This document shows positions 36,607 to 45,376 of a DNA stretch of 64,000 bases, one piece after another. This DNA is from FEB-25 sp963822175. GTDB taxonomy: Bacteria; Chloroflexota; Anaerolineae; Anaerolineales; UBA4823. Where the stretch lies: positions 62,001 to 126,000 of the forward strand of contig CAWGGJ010000013.1 in assembly GCA_963822175.1 (NCBI GenBank), read 5' to 3'. The translations under genes and the position numbers were made by a program. Under the pieces are notes generated by a model. That model was not told where the DNA came from. It saw only the letters and a list, made by a program, of their open reading frames with translations, and made no database searches. Positions within the stretch are counted from its first letter, which is position 1. Each line of letters starts with the position of its first letter.

Positions 36607-38082
36607 TCATTGGCTGAAAAATGCTTCCACCACTTGTGGATCAAAATGCCTGCCGGATTCCATCTGGATATAATCCAGTGCCTGTCGTTCCGGCCATGCG
36701 TAGCGATAGGGTCGGTCAGAAGTAAGTGCGTCCCAAACATCCACCACTGCAAAAATTCGCGCCGACATGGGGATTTCATTCCCTTTTAATTTGCGCGGGT
36801 AACCATTTCCGTCCCATTTTTCGTGGTGGCAATATGGAATTTCCATCGCAGGGTTGAGATAATCGATGGTCTTCAACATCTCGTATGCATGAAGAGGATG
36901 TTGCCGCATGATCTCCCATTCATTTGGTGTGAGCGGCCCTGGTTTTAATAAGATCGAATCTGGAATGCCCATCTTACCAATATCGTGCAGCAATGCCCCG
37001 CGGCGAATATGTTGAAGGGTTTCGCCTCGAATCCCTACCTTGTCTGCAACGCGCAGGGTCATTTCAATCACCCGGTGGGCATGTCCGACTGTCTCACGGT
37101 CACGTAATTCTAATGCTTTTGCCCAGCCTTCCAGGGTGGCATCATAGGCAACGGAGATTTCGGTATTTGAGTCTTGTAATTGCTCGAACAGTGTTGAATT
37201 GTCAATGGCAATCGCTGCCTGCCCAGCCAGAGCTTCGAGAAATTCCAGCCGTTCCTGGTCAATCAACCGATCTGTACGCAGGAAAACCTCGAGCACCCCT
37301 TTTATGTGCCCTTTGGCAACCAGTGGTACACCATAATAGACTTTGAACCCCTCAGCTTCAATAGGAAGAGGATTGCTTGCATCAATATTCATGACCGTCA
37401 GATCGGGAATATGTATCGTTTTACGGGTTTGTGCCGCTCTACCAGCGTAACCTTTACCAATTTGTATCGTTGAGTGCAGGAATGAGTCGGTAAAAAATCC
37501 ACGGGTGGCTTCATATTCCAGACCTTGGATATCAGGCTTGTGGAGCAAGATCGCGGCAGCATCCACACTAAGCTGCGACATGATCTGTTCCAGCAGGATT
37601 CCCAGAGTAAACTGCAGATCTGGTCCTGCCGAGATGGCAGTATCAATCGCCCGCAATGCCTGAAAACGGCGTACCTGGCGTTGGATCTTTTCTTCAGCCA
37701 TCTTCCAATCTGTAATGTCAGTGATAAACCCCTCCAGGTGTTGCCGGTGGCCATTATCACCGTCAGAGCTCATGCCAAGCTCGCGCACCCATTTAACCTG
37801 TCGGTTTCGGGTGTGAATGCGGTATACCAGTTCGAAGGATTTTTGTTGCACAAACGCGTTCTGAAGGTTGATCCAGACCATTTCCCTGTCATCGGGATAG
37901 ATCAAATCACCATATGCAGTAATTTGGTTCATGATCAGGTCATTAGGTTCATACCCTGTCAATGCTATGCAACCTCTACTGACATACTCAAGGGTGTGAT
38001 TCCAGTCATTCCGGCATCGATAAACCATGCCAGGGATGTGATCAAGCAGTCCATTAAAGCGGGGAGAAATCTCCCTCACCAC
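36607..38082 (-). CDS. PAS-GAF-HD-GYP cyclic-di-GMP phosphodiesterase
   Basis: This 491-residue protein has a PAS/PAC sensor (residues 1-125, GMVYRCRNDW and YRIHTRNRQVKWVRELG), a GAF domain (about 140-290) and an HD-GYP domain (about 320-490). The latter is complete: ALLHDIGKMGIPDSILLKPG, then PYCHHEKWDGNGYPRKLKGN and IFAVVDVWDALTSDRPYR. It should hydrolyse c-di-GMP in response to a small ligand or redox cue. The start is uncertain: GTG codons at 38082 and 38085 are used because the frame closes shortly upstream. It is last in a minus-strand series with the NHLP-like protein (61 bases away). Confidence 0.88.
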   Translation of the reverse strand: MVREISPRFNGLLDHIPGMVYRCRNDWNHTLEYVSRGCIALTGYEPNDLIMNQITAYGDLIYPDDREMVWINLQNAFVQQKSFELVYRIHTRNRQVKWVRELGMSSDGDNGHRQHLEGFITDITDWKMAEEKIQRQVRRFQALRAIDTAISAGPDLQFTLGILLEQIMSQLSVDAAAILLHKPDIQGLEYEATRGFFTDSFLHSTIQIGKGYAGRAAQTRKTIHIPDLTVMNIDASNPLPIEAEGFKVYYGVPLVAKGHIKGVLEVFLRTDRLIDQERLEFLEALAGQAAIAIDNSTLFEQLQDSNTEISVAYDATLEGWAKALELRDRETVGHAHRVIEMTLRVADKVGIRGETLQHIRRGALLHDIGKMGIPDSILLKPGPLTPNEWEIMRQHPLHAYEMLKTIDYLNPAMEIPYCHHEKWDGNGYPRKLKGNEIPMSARIFAVVDVWDALTSDRPYRYAWPERQALDYIQMESGRHFDPQVVEAFFSQ

Positions 38083-38143
38083 AACATCTGTGTCCAGGAT
38101 AGCACTTCCTTACAGTAAAAGAGATGATGATAAATTTGCGATC

Positions 38144-38476
38144 TTAATTTACACGAACCATCTGAGGCACGGGTTCGACTGGCAGTTTCACCCTGCTCTC
38201 CTGTTTAAGGTTCTGCTGGTAGGTGACCATATTTGCTGCCAGATCAACCAGGCTGGTTGGGCGAATGGAAAATAGCCAGCTTCGATCCTCGGGATTCAGG
38301 TTAAATTTTTCACCTTGATAACCTGATGAAACCGCAATCTCCGGGTTTACCAGCAGCATATTGCGAAAGCTCTTGCTCACCACCGCCGCGCTGAGCAACC
38401 GGTTCAGCTCATCATTACGCGATGGGTAATCAAGCTGTTCGCTCAGTTGTGTAACAGGGGTATCAATAAGTAACAT
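38144..38476 (-). CDS. Os1348/NHLP-leader-like small protein
   Basis: This 110-residue protein has the pattern of the Os1348/NHLP (nitrile-hydratase-leader-like) clan: LNRLLSAAVVSKSFRNMLLVNPEIAV, then FNLNPEDRSWLFSIRPTSLVDLAANM. In RiPP systems such domains are leader regions recognised by modification enzymes, but many stand-alone copies exist. The ATG at 38476 has CGAGGT upstream; an ATG at 38497 has none. The C-terminal 35 residues (SRVKLPVEPVPQMVRVN) are not glycine-rich and show no core-peptide signature. No maturase or exporter is adjacent. The small membrane-peptide gene lies 83 bases upstream. Confidence 0.7.
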   Translation of the reverse strand: MLLIDTPVTQLSEQLDYPSRNDELNRLLSAAVVSKSFRNMLLVNPEIAVSSGYQGEKFNLNPEDRSWLFSIRPTSLVDLAANMVTYQQNLKQESRVKLPVEPVPQMVRVN

Positions 38477-38559
38477 TGGATTTACCTCGCGAATCATTAT
38501 TTATGGGGTTAGATAATTTAGTTATCCTGATCATTGGTCGACAATGTGTGGTGGGATGA

Positions 38560-38703
38560 TTATCCACTCACATCTCCACCAATGGGTAAGCCAAGGATAA
38601 CACCACCTGAGGCGGCAAGGGCAATAACCATGAAGGCCAATCGGAAATAGCGGGAATCGAGCTGGGACAGTTTAAAATATAAAGCAGAAAGGCAGGTGTT
38701 CAT
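38560..38703 (-). CDS. 47-residue hydrophobic peptide upstream of the NHLP-like gene
   Basis: A short ORF that automated calling easily misses. ATG 38703 is preceded by a clear GAGGAG at optimal distance. The product begins MNTCLSALYFKLSQLDSRYF, continues with a single membrane segment (RLAFMVIALAASGGVI) and ends in a glycine-rich tail (LGLPIGGDVSG). The layout suggests a membrane-inserted or exported peptide; the internal Ala-Ser-Gly-Gly could be a double-glycine cleavage site, which is speculative. A terminator separates it from the upstream SARP gene, so it has its own promoter, probably in 38704-38794, and likely co-transcribes with the NHLP-like gene. Confidence 0.6.
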   Translation of the reverse strand: MNTCLSALYFKLSQLDSRYFRLAFMVIALAASGGVILGLPIGGDVSG

Positions 38704-38794
38704 TTGAATATCTCCTCTAGAAAAAGTATTTGGTTGAACTTGGTTTCTATATTATTACACAATCATGTCCTCTATACTGTCATTTAAAGATTAA

Positions 38795-38821
38795 GAAAAT
38801 CCCCAATTTATGGGGATTTTC
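38795..38821 (-). terminator. Terminator of the SARP/MalT regulator gene
   Basis: GAAAATCCCC (38795-38804) pairs perfectly with GGGGATTTTC (38812-38821); on the minus strand TTAATCTTT follows the TTTTC arm. It lies 18 bases past the stop at 38839. Confidence 0.78.
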
Positions 38822-38838
38822 AAGGTTTTATTGCATAT

Positions 38839-41800
38839 CTAGCGGATAAGTTTATATAAGTTAATGGTTTCAGGAGAGGGTTCTAGACCAAGCTCATCAA
38901 GCAAGAACTGTTTGCATAGCTCATATTGGTTGGCAACCCCCGACCGGTTGCCCAGGGCAGCGTAGGCTTGCATGGCGATGCGATGAGCCAATTCCATGCA
39001 GTGATTCTCTGCCATTATGGTCTGGCAATGAATCAATGCTGTTTGCGGTTCATCATTTTCGAGGTAGAGCTGTGCCAGGGATAGCAAGGCGTGTTCATGC
39101 ATCTGGGATAATTTCCCCCTCTCAGTCATTACCCAAGAGCCTTCTCCCTCAGGGAAAAATTCACCCTGATATATCTGAATGGCTTCCTGTAATATCTCAA
39201 GCTTCCTGGCAGGCGTATCAGCTTTGCCAGCCTGCCCGATCTTGTGTTCGAATTCCTGGACGTCATAGCTGTAATCCATGTCACCATTGAATGCGTAGCG
39301 GTGTTCAGTGCTGATGATCACATCCTGGCCAAGTGCATACCTCAGGTAATAAATAGTGTTCCTGAACTGTAAGCGCAATTGCTCTGTCGAGCTTTCTGGC
39401 CATAATATGACCCCAATTTCCTCCCTGGTCATGCCTTTGTTTACATGGGTAAGCAATAAGAAGAATAGCTCGCGGGCGCGTTTCTGGTTGACCCAAGTTG
39501 GGCTGGTCACTGGCTTGGCATCTACTTTAACCTGTGATTTGCCCAATGCAAAAATACTTAATCTTGGCGGGATGAGTAAGACCGTGGCAGCATGGGGGCG
39601 TAATTTTCGACGTAGAGAACTAAGGTGGCGCTCAAAACTTTCAATCTGGCTTAGCAACTTCACTGCTGCCTGACCGATGTTTTCATCCGTGTCATATTTT
39701 TTTAGCTCATCCTTGGCATTTCTTCCCACAACGATCAAAGGCTGGATGCTGGTTAGGTTCTTCACCAAGCCAAGTGCTTGTTCCATGCTGGAGCGGGCTT
39801 TTTGTTGATCCTTAACCAGGGAATAGACCCGACTTGATAGCAAGGCTGCACTGGCAGCTTCCAGGATTTGTCCACCTGCGGAAAACAGGGAAAAAGCATC
39901 CGAAAGCAGATCGACGGAATTATTTAGCTTATGTTCAGCCAGCGCAAGGCTCCCTGCCTCCATTGCCCATAGACTTTTCTCAAAATTGGATTGGCTTTTT
40001 TGGGTCAAACCTTCTGCAGATCGAAGATAAACGCTAGCCCTAGAATAATTTCCTTCGCGCCTGGCAAGGGCACACTCTGCTAGATCAATATTTAATAATA
40101 AGAAATGATCATCCAGAGTCTGACAGGCTTCACGCGTCTGTTGATATGCGTCCCTGGCACTGTCGTTTGCTTCCAGATCGGCGTACAGGTTGCCCAGGTT
40201 GAACAACAGGTAGGCTTCACTGCGTAGGATGCCGTTGCTCCTTGCCAGGGTAAGTGCTTGCTCATACAACTTTGCTGCTTCGACATAATTTCCAGATAAA
40301 TGGTGCAGGCTGCCGAGGTTGTTTAATACAAAGGATTGCCGGGTGGCATTCCGGACTTCCTGCCAATATGCCAATGCTTTTTCGTTATGGCTAACAGCCT
40401 GTTGGGTGTTTCCCTGGTATTGGCAGCAGATCCCCAATTCCATATGTACCATGGCAGTATTTTGCTCATCATTAAGGGATTGAAATATGACTAGTGATTG
40501 GTTGAGCAGCTCATAAGCATTGTTCAGCATACCCTGGTGATATTGGCTCATCCCTGTCGCTCGTAATGCACCTGCCCTGACGGAGTCCAGCGATTTATCA
40601 CCTTGGGATAGCGTGAGTGCCTCGGTGCCATCCTGGATAGAGGCCTGGTAATTGCCCATATAACGATGAGCTGATGCCCGCCTGGCAAGCGTCTGGGCTA
40701 ATCCTGAAAAATCCAGCTGGGACCGCTGCATAGCTTCCGCTTGGTTCAGGAATTCCAGGCTTTTTTCAACCTGACCCTGGACCAGTAATATGGTTCCTTT
40801 ATGTGAGATCAGGGTCGGGCGTGTATCAATGATATCGCCCGGCAGCTCGTCGATCCATTTTGCCAGGATGGCAAATTGCGCGTTACGGATCAGTGATGTT
40901 CCGGCTTGCTCGATCAGATTTGCTATGGCAGATACATCTTTGATGCGTTCATACAGGGTATAAGCCCGTCCCCACTCTTCACGCTCTGTGTAGACGATAG
41001 CGATCCTGCGCAATAAATCCTCAAGCTGGCCAGGTCTTTCCTTCTCAAATTGGGCGCGCAAAAATTCGCCGAATAAGTGATGGTAACGCAGCCACTTTCC
41101 ATCCTCACCCACGGGAAGGACAAATAAGTTATTTTGCACCACCTGGGCAATCAATGACCGCCAATTGCCATCGGTTCCCCAGATGGAATTACACAGGTCT
41201 ACATCAAATTCCACCAAAAATGATGTGCGGAGCAGGAAATCCCGTATCTCTTCTATTTGTTGATCCAGGATCTCTTGAGCCAGGTAGGTATATAGCTCTA
41301 CCCCCGTCACCCGTGCTGCCCGCATCTGGTTGGTCATTCCCTGGCCCATAACCTGGGCGGAAAGCATCAGACCGGTGATCCATCCCTCCGTATCCCGGGC
41401 CAGATCCTGCGAAGCCGCATCTGATAATGTGACGTGAAAGTATTGCAGCACGAAAGTCTGGATCTCTTCCGGGCGAAATGCCAGCTCTTCAAATCCTATA
41501 CCACCCACCTGGGAACGTGCAACCAACAACGGCAGGTCTGGGAGGCTGAGTAAGGTGCGAGAACTGAGGATCAAATGACAATTCTCTGCCGCCTGGTTAA
41601 TGAACCGGTTGATGAACGCCTGGACTTCCCTCACATTGCTTACCAGGTGGTAATCATCCAGGATGATCAGGAAATGCTCTTGAATGTGTTCGTAAGCATC
41701 ATTGACGATCACCGAGACAAGCTGGTTGATATCGGGATTAAATTGGTTGATCGCTCTCAGTGCAGCCCTTGAGGCGTTGCCAAACTCAGGAAAACGTTGG

Positions 41801-42060
41801 TGCAACGCAGCAATAAAGTAAGTAAAAAACCTTTCCGGTGTCTGGTCGAGGTCATCCACTGCATACCAGCACACCGGTAAATCCACCTGATAGGCAAAAT
41901 CGATCAGTAGTGAGGTTTTTCCATACCCAGCTGGGGCAATTATCAGGATGAGTTTTTCATCCAGCAGGTCATAAAGCAGGTTGATCAGGCGCTGCCGGGT
42001 GAATAAATCTTTCCGGCGCTGTGGAAGAATTACTTTCGTGGGGGTTGGTTTTCTTGCCAT
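38839..42060 (-). CDS. MalT-type STAND ATPase regulator with SARP (BTAD) output
   Basis: This 1073-residue regulator has an N-terminal STAND NTPase domain with Walker A APAGYGKTSLL (about residue 40) and Walker B FLIILDDYHLV (about 130). The middle (about 380-780) is a long array of TPR-like helices (NNLGSLHHLSGNYVEAAKLYEQAL, LFNLGNLYADLEAND). The C-terminus has an OmpR/SARP-type winged helix (KRARELFFLLLTHVNKGMTREEIGVILWPE) and a BTAD domain (FEHKIGQA to LGLEPSPETINLYKLI). Such proteins integrate a ligand or protein signal through the TPRs and activate nearby genes. It is upstream of the peptide-NHLP-HD-GYP series, which are candidate targets. Confidence 0.92.
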   Translation of the reverse strand: MARKPTPTKVILPQRRKDLFTRQRLINLLYDLLDEKLILIIAPAGYGKTSLLIDFAYQVDLPVCWYAVDDLDQTPERFFTYFIAALHQRFPEFGNASRAALRAINQFNPDINQLVSVIVNDAYEHIQEHFLIILDDYHLVSNVREVQAFINRFINQAAENCHLILSSRTLLSLPDLPLLVARSQVGGIGFEELAFRPEEIQTFVLQYFHVTLSDAASQDLARDTEGWITGLMLSAQVMGQGMTNQMRAARVTGVELYTYLAQEILDQQIEEIRDFLLRTSFLVEFDVDLCNSIWGTDGNWRSLIAQVVQNNLFVLPVGEDGKWLRYHHLFGEFLRAQFEKERPGQLEDLLRRIAIVYTEREEWGRAYTLYERIKDVSAIANLIEQAGTSLIRNAQFAILAKWIDELPGDIIDTRPTLISHKGTILLVQGQVEKSLEFLNQAEAMQRSQLDFSGLAQTLARRASAHRYMGNYQASIQDGTEALTLSQGDKSLDSVRAGALRATGMSQYHQGMLNNAYELLNQSLVIFQSLNDEQNTAMVHMELGICCQYQGNTQQAVSHNEKALAYWQEVRNATRQSFVLNNLGSLHHLSGNYVEAAKLYEQALTLARSNGILRSEAYLLFNLGNLYADLEANDSARDAYQQTREACQTLDDHFLLLNIDLAECALARREGNYSRASVYLRSAEGLTQKSQSNFEKSLWAMEAGSLALAEHKLNNSVDLLSDAFSLFSAGGQILEAASAALLSSRVYSLVKDQQKARSSMEQALGLVKNLTSIQPLIVVGRNAKDELKKYDTDENIGQAAVKLLSQIESFERHLSSLRRKLRPHAATVLLIPPRLSIFALGKSQVKVDAKPVTSPTWVNQKRARELFFLLLTHVNKGMTREEIGVILWPESSTEQLRLQFRNTIYYLRYALGQDVIISTEHRYAFNGDMDYSYDVQEFEHKIGQAGKADTPARKLEILQEAIQIYQGEFFPEGEGSWVMTERGKLSQMHEHALLSLAQLYLENDEPQTALIHCQTIMAENHCMELAHRIAMQAYAALGNRSGVANQYELCKQFLLDELGLEPSPETINLYKLIR

Positions 42061-42094
42061 CGTTGTTGCGGTTGGATGAATTCCAACTATTTTT

Positions 42095-42107
42095 AGTATA
42101 GCATACT
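42095..42107. promoter_or_regulatory. Dyad upstream of the SARP gene
   Basis: AGTAT-agc-ATACT is a perfect 5-bp dyad 35 bases upstream of the ATG; on the minus strand its TATACT half can double as a -10 element. It resembles the AGTATA dyad upstream of the TetR gene, possibly by chance. Confidence 0.3.
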
Positions 42108-42660
42108 ACCATCGTTTTCATTCCATGTTGTGTCCCAGAGAAAACAAATAGACCTGTCCCTGATTTACTATAAACTTAGGCAAGATAGCGGTATCAAATA
42201 AGCACACCGAGAAGCAATACTGGTCGAAGGATCATCCTTCCCCTTTGGAGTTCGGATCAATGCCATGCTGGGAGCAATCCTGTTGGAAGTTACTGACCAA
42301 TTCATCCTGGGTGCAAGTGGCATGGAGTTTGTCTGTGCAGCAGGATATTGCGTACCTTTGCTTCTCTGGGGCATCATTCAATATCCTTCGTTGGTGGGAG
42401 TTAATGTACAGCTTTGAGCGAATACGCCAAGGCTGGAAGGTGCACTGGTGGCAATGGAACAGGTTTTATGTATTGTGCTGGCATTTATCCTGATAGCCCG
42501 CTCGCAGCTCTATACATGATCATCGCTTATTTAATTGCCTTGATGACGAAAAATATTGTTGCATACTTTGTCCTCTCCTTAACCGCTTCCCCATCACCAA
42601 CCGCCAGGCTGTTCTTGATGAGGCGATCTCATTAACCCATGAGCGGAAAAATTTGTAAAA
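42108..42660. other. Region without a supported gene; possible degraded ORF
   Basis: A frame on the plus strand near 42222-42414 encodes a hydrophobic run (FPFGVRINAMLGAILLEV through VPLLLWGIIQYP) and another frame carries on to about 42635 (AALYMIIAYLIALMTKNIV). Neither has a ribosome-binding site or recognisable family. It may be a frame-broken membrane protein gene or chance. Confidence 0.35.
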
Positions 42661-42662
42661 AA

Positions 42663-42685
42663 AGCGAGCCCCAAAAGGGCTCGCT
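42663..42685 (-). terminator. Terminator of the SWIM-protein gene
   Basis: AGCGAGCCC (42663-42671) pairs perfectly with GGGCTCGCT (42677-42685); on the minus strand it is followed by TTTTTTTACAAATTTTT. Confidence 0.9.
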
Positions 42686-42722
42686 GGGATACAAAGATAT
42701 TCAGTTTATCCTGTTCCTGTAC

Positions 42723-42956
42723 CTAGCCTGTCCAGAAACAGCCTTGCATTATCATTTCAAGAGCCATGGTATGGCTGCAGGTCTGGCGCGTTTGAAAGAA
42801 GTCACAATCACACTTCCAGGCTTCATCTGTGAACTTGACAGTGTGGGGGTTGTTATCTCCATCAAATGTTACCAGGAGTGATTTTACATGGATGCGTTCA
42901 CGCTCTTCGGCATAGCGTTTTGCTTTTTCTCGCTTGCGGATCAAGCCAAAATCCAT
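42723..42956 (-). CDS. Small SWIM zinc-finger protein
   Basis: This 77-residue protein has a basic helical N-terminus (RKREKAKRYAEERERI), a short beta segment and a SWIM motif: CDCDFFQTRQTCSH fits CxCx(n)CxH, so it should bind one Zn. SWIM domains bind DNA or partner proteins, usually as part of larger proteins such as SWI/SNF ATPases; a stand-alone 77-residue version is minimal. The AAAGGAG upstream is about 14 bases from the ATG, wider than usual. It has its own terminator at 42663. Confidence 0.78.
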   Translation of the reverse strand: MDFGLIRKREKAKRYAEERERIHVKSLLVTFDGDNNPHTVKFTDEAWKCDCDFFQTRQTCSHTMALEMIMQGCFWTG

Positions 42957-43000
42957 ATCTTTTTATATATCTCCTTTCATTTATTATGTTTTTATGCAAT

Positions 43001-43027
43001 AAGGCACACGTTAACAACGCGTGCCTT
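43001..43027 (-). terminator. Terminator-like hairpin downstream of the 43181-44152 gene
   Basis: AAGGCACACG (43001-43010) pairs with CGCGTGCCTT (43018-43027) with one mismatch; on the minus strand it is followed by ATTGCATAAAAACATA, which is only weakly T-rich. Confidence 0.5.
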
Positions 43028-43180
43028 GGTCAGCTATTACAAATATTCACTTTTGAGAGAAAAACTCGCATAGCGGTATCTTCTCCGATTAATTTCAGTA
43101 TAAGCCAAATTGAGGTGAAAGTCAATCATCTTGATTGACTTATACCCTACGATTAACCTACACTATTTTAGAATGAGAGC

Positions 43181-44152
43181 TTAGAAAATACATTCCATCC
43201 AAATTAATGTCTGGTGCAGGTAGAAACCCGCCTGGCGCAGAATATCCGCTGCCACTCCGGCAGGGAAGTTCAGGCTTAATGGCTGGCTTTGCTTGATATG
43301 ATGCCGGGCGTGGCCGATCAATGCCAGGATGGCAGCATCGTCGATTTGGTCCGGTACTGCCAACCAGAGCGGATCCGTGAAACCTGAAACATGCTTCCAG
43401 CTGAGAACACCCAACAATTGACTATTTTGTTCCACGCTCCAATGGTGGAGATGCTCAAGGCTAAAAGCTCGAAAAATCTTTCCCCATACATCCGGTCGGA
43501 ATAAATTCCAATCGAAGGGGATGTGCCAGGTAAGCTCAATTGGGTAAAGGCGTTTCAGCCATTCGCGCTGTAATGACCAGTGACCAGCCAGGCGCTTACC
43601 CACTTTTATTCCATGAGGCGTAGGCTGTTCAGTAAAACCAGGTCCGCTGTACCAGCTGGAACGCTGCAATCGCTCCTTGAAGCCGTTGGTCTCATAGATG
43701 TGAATGGCACCTGGGTTGTCATCTCGTACCTGCAGCCAGGCGGAGGCTGCTCCATGCTCCCTGGCATGCTTCAAGGCGGTGATGGTGAGTGCACTGGCAA
43801 TCCCGCGACCTCGATAATCGGGGTGCGTGGCAACATTTGCGATCATATAACCCTTTTTCCCTTGTACCAGGATTGGGATCAGGCTCAGGTTACCCACCAG
43901 ACGCCCGTCTTCTTCCCAGATATATCCTGAAGGAGGCATTGGTGCTTCATCGATCAAATTACTTGCCCAGCTCATCACGGTTGCGTTCTGGGCAGCCCTG
44001 CGCATCTCTTTCAGGTATTGTTTCCCTTCAGGATCAAGGGTATCGTAGAAACATAGCTCAACGAGGTCGGCAACCCTTGCCAGGTCTCTCCGCATGTCGA
44101 GCTTGCGCAACTGTCCGTGGGGTGTAGATGCAATGGTCGTATCGAAAATCAT
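43181..44152 (-). CDS. GNAT family N-acetyltransferase (extended)
   Basis: This 323-residue protein has an N-terminal GNAT domain with VATHPDYRGRGIASALTITALKHAREHGA (motif A) and VRDDNPGAIHIYETNGF (motif B). The C-terminal 130 residues may be a second degenerate GNAT fold (LSWKHVSGFTDPLWLAV, ILALIGHARHHI). Two-domain GNATs of this type modify small metabolites or peptides. It is a lone gene divergent from the DppB-like permease. Confidence 0.87.
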   Translation of the reverse strand: MIFDTTIASTPHGQLRKLDMRRDLARVADLVELCFYDTLDPEGKQYLKEMRRAAQNATVMSWASNLIDEAPMPPSGYIWEEDGRLVGNLSLIPILVQGKKGYMIANVATHPDYRGRGIASALTITALKHAREHGAASAWLQVRDDNPGAIHIYETNGFKERLQRSSWYSGPGFTEQPTPHGIKVGKRLAGHWSLQREWLKRLYPIELTWHIPFDWNLFRPDVWGKIFRAFSLEHLHHWSVEQNSQLLGVLSWKHVSGFTDPLWLAVPDQIDDAAILALIGHARHHIKQSQPLSLNFPAGVAADILRQAGFYLHQTLIWMECIF

Positions 44153-44383
44153 ATAAATGTCATTTTACTCCATTTGCCTTACTCCTGCTGTATCCAGAAC
44201 TGAACTTATGCGAACCATGCGAAGTATATTTATATAGCTTCAAATAGTAGATGCTAAATCTGATATGATTAACAGGTACACCCTGTTCTGAATAACAAAG
44301 GGTAGACCAAGTCAATCGAGTACTCATCATACGGTTGTATGATTAAAAAGGGTTGAATATTTGCAATTTGAGATCGAACCTTG

Positions 44384-45376
44384 ATGTTTAGATTTACTCT
44401 TCGCCGTCTTGCTATTCTCCCCATTGCCCTGGTATTGATTCATTTCCTTGGATTCACCTATGCATATGTCGCCCGCCCGATCCGTGCCTCACGTACGCCT
44501 TATCTACGGGAACAAGTCGAAAATCCACTTCCATTACTGGAAACATACCAGCAACATATCCAGGATATTTTCGATGGCTCATTGTTGAAGCCAGTCGAGA
44601 AAGGTCCCCAGATTGGATCCTTTGCTCAGGATCTATGGAATGCATTTATTACCAGCCTGGGCTTACTTGCAATTGCTCTGATTATCAGTACCTTCTTGGG
44701 TCTGATCCTAGGACTGCTGGCAGTACGCAACCAACCTCCTGGAATACGCGGTTGGTTCACCCCGTTCTCTTCACTTGGATTGGCGATGCCGAGTTTTTAT
44801 ATAGGTAGCTTGAGCGTTTTAGCGGTTGTTTTTCTATCCTTGACGAGTGGTCAAGCGCATGAACAGCTCGTCCCTATCCGTGGTTTTGGTTGGGATAATC
44901 ATCTTATCCTGCCTGTTTTAGCGCTCATATTATTCCCCACCGTGCAAATTGCACAGGTGACAGCGAATTTAATGGTGGGTGAGCTGGGAAAACAGTACAT
45001 CATCGCCGCACGCAGTTTTGGTCATACCTGGCACGACATACGTTCACGGCAAGCCATGCGCAATATCATTGCCACAGTCATTTTAACCATTGCCAAGACA
45101 TTTCGGATCTTGGTTGGCGAATTAGTCGTGGTTGAGTGGTTGTTCAACTGGCCTGGATTAGGAAGGATGTTAGCCTCCACATTGGTTCCTGGTCAATTGA
45201 GCAACAATCTGGGCGCGTCACGTCTGTTCCTTGATCCACCGACTGTTGCTTTTGATATTGTTATCATTGCTGCGCTATTTCTACTCGTAGACTTAATTGC
45301 CTCAATATTGGTGCGCATCATCGATCCGCGCTTGAGAGCACAGGATGAGCTTACTACATCCGGAGGCCCAGGATGA
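44384..45376 (+). CDS. ABC transporter permease, DppB/OppB-like
   Basis: This 330-residue inner-membrane permease has a membrane segment at the N-terminus, a periplasmic loop of about 75 residues and five further segments. The cytosolic loop IIAARSFGHTWHDIRSRQAMRN is the DppB-type EAA region that docks on the ATPase. ATG 44384 follows a TTG at 44381 and has only a weak ribosome-binding site. Its stop overlaps the next ATG (ATGA), so it is coupled to the fusion protein. No ATPase or conventional binding protein is in the neighbourhood. Confidence 0.88.
   Translation: MFRFTLRRLAILPIALVLIHFLGFTYAYVARPIRASRTPYLREQVENPLPLLETYQQHIQDIFDGSLLKPVEKGPQIGSFAQDLWNAFITSLGLLAIALIISTFLGLILGLLAVRNQPPGIRGWFTPFSSLGLAMPSFYIGSLSVLAVVFLSLTSGQAHEQLVPIRGFGWDNHLILPVLALILFPTVQIAQVTANLMVGELGKQYIIAARSFGHTWHDIRSRQAMRNIIATVILTIAKTFRILVGELVVVEWLFNWPGLGRMLASTLVPGQLSNNLGASRLFLDPPTVAFDIVIIAALFLLVDLIASILVRIIDPRLRAQDELTTSGGPG

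Noticed and set aside
38144..38476. NHLP-like protein as a proven RiPP precursor
   Set aside because: No cyclodehydratase, radical SAM, LanM or peptidase-exporter gene lies within the window, so only leader-like similarity is claimed.
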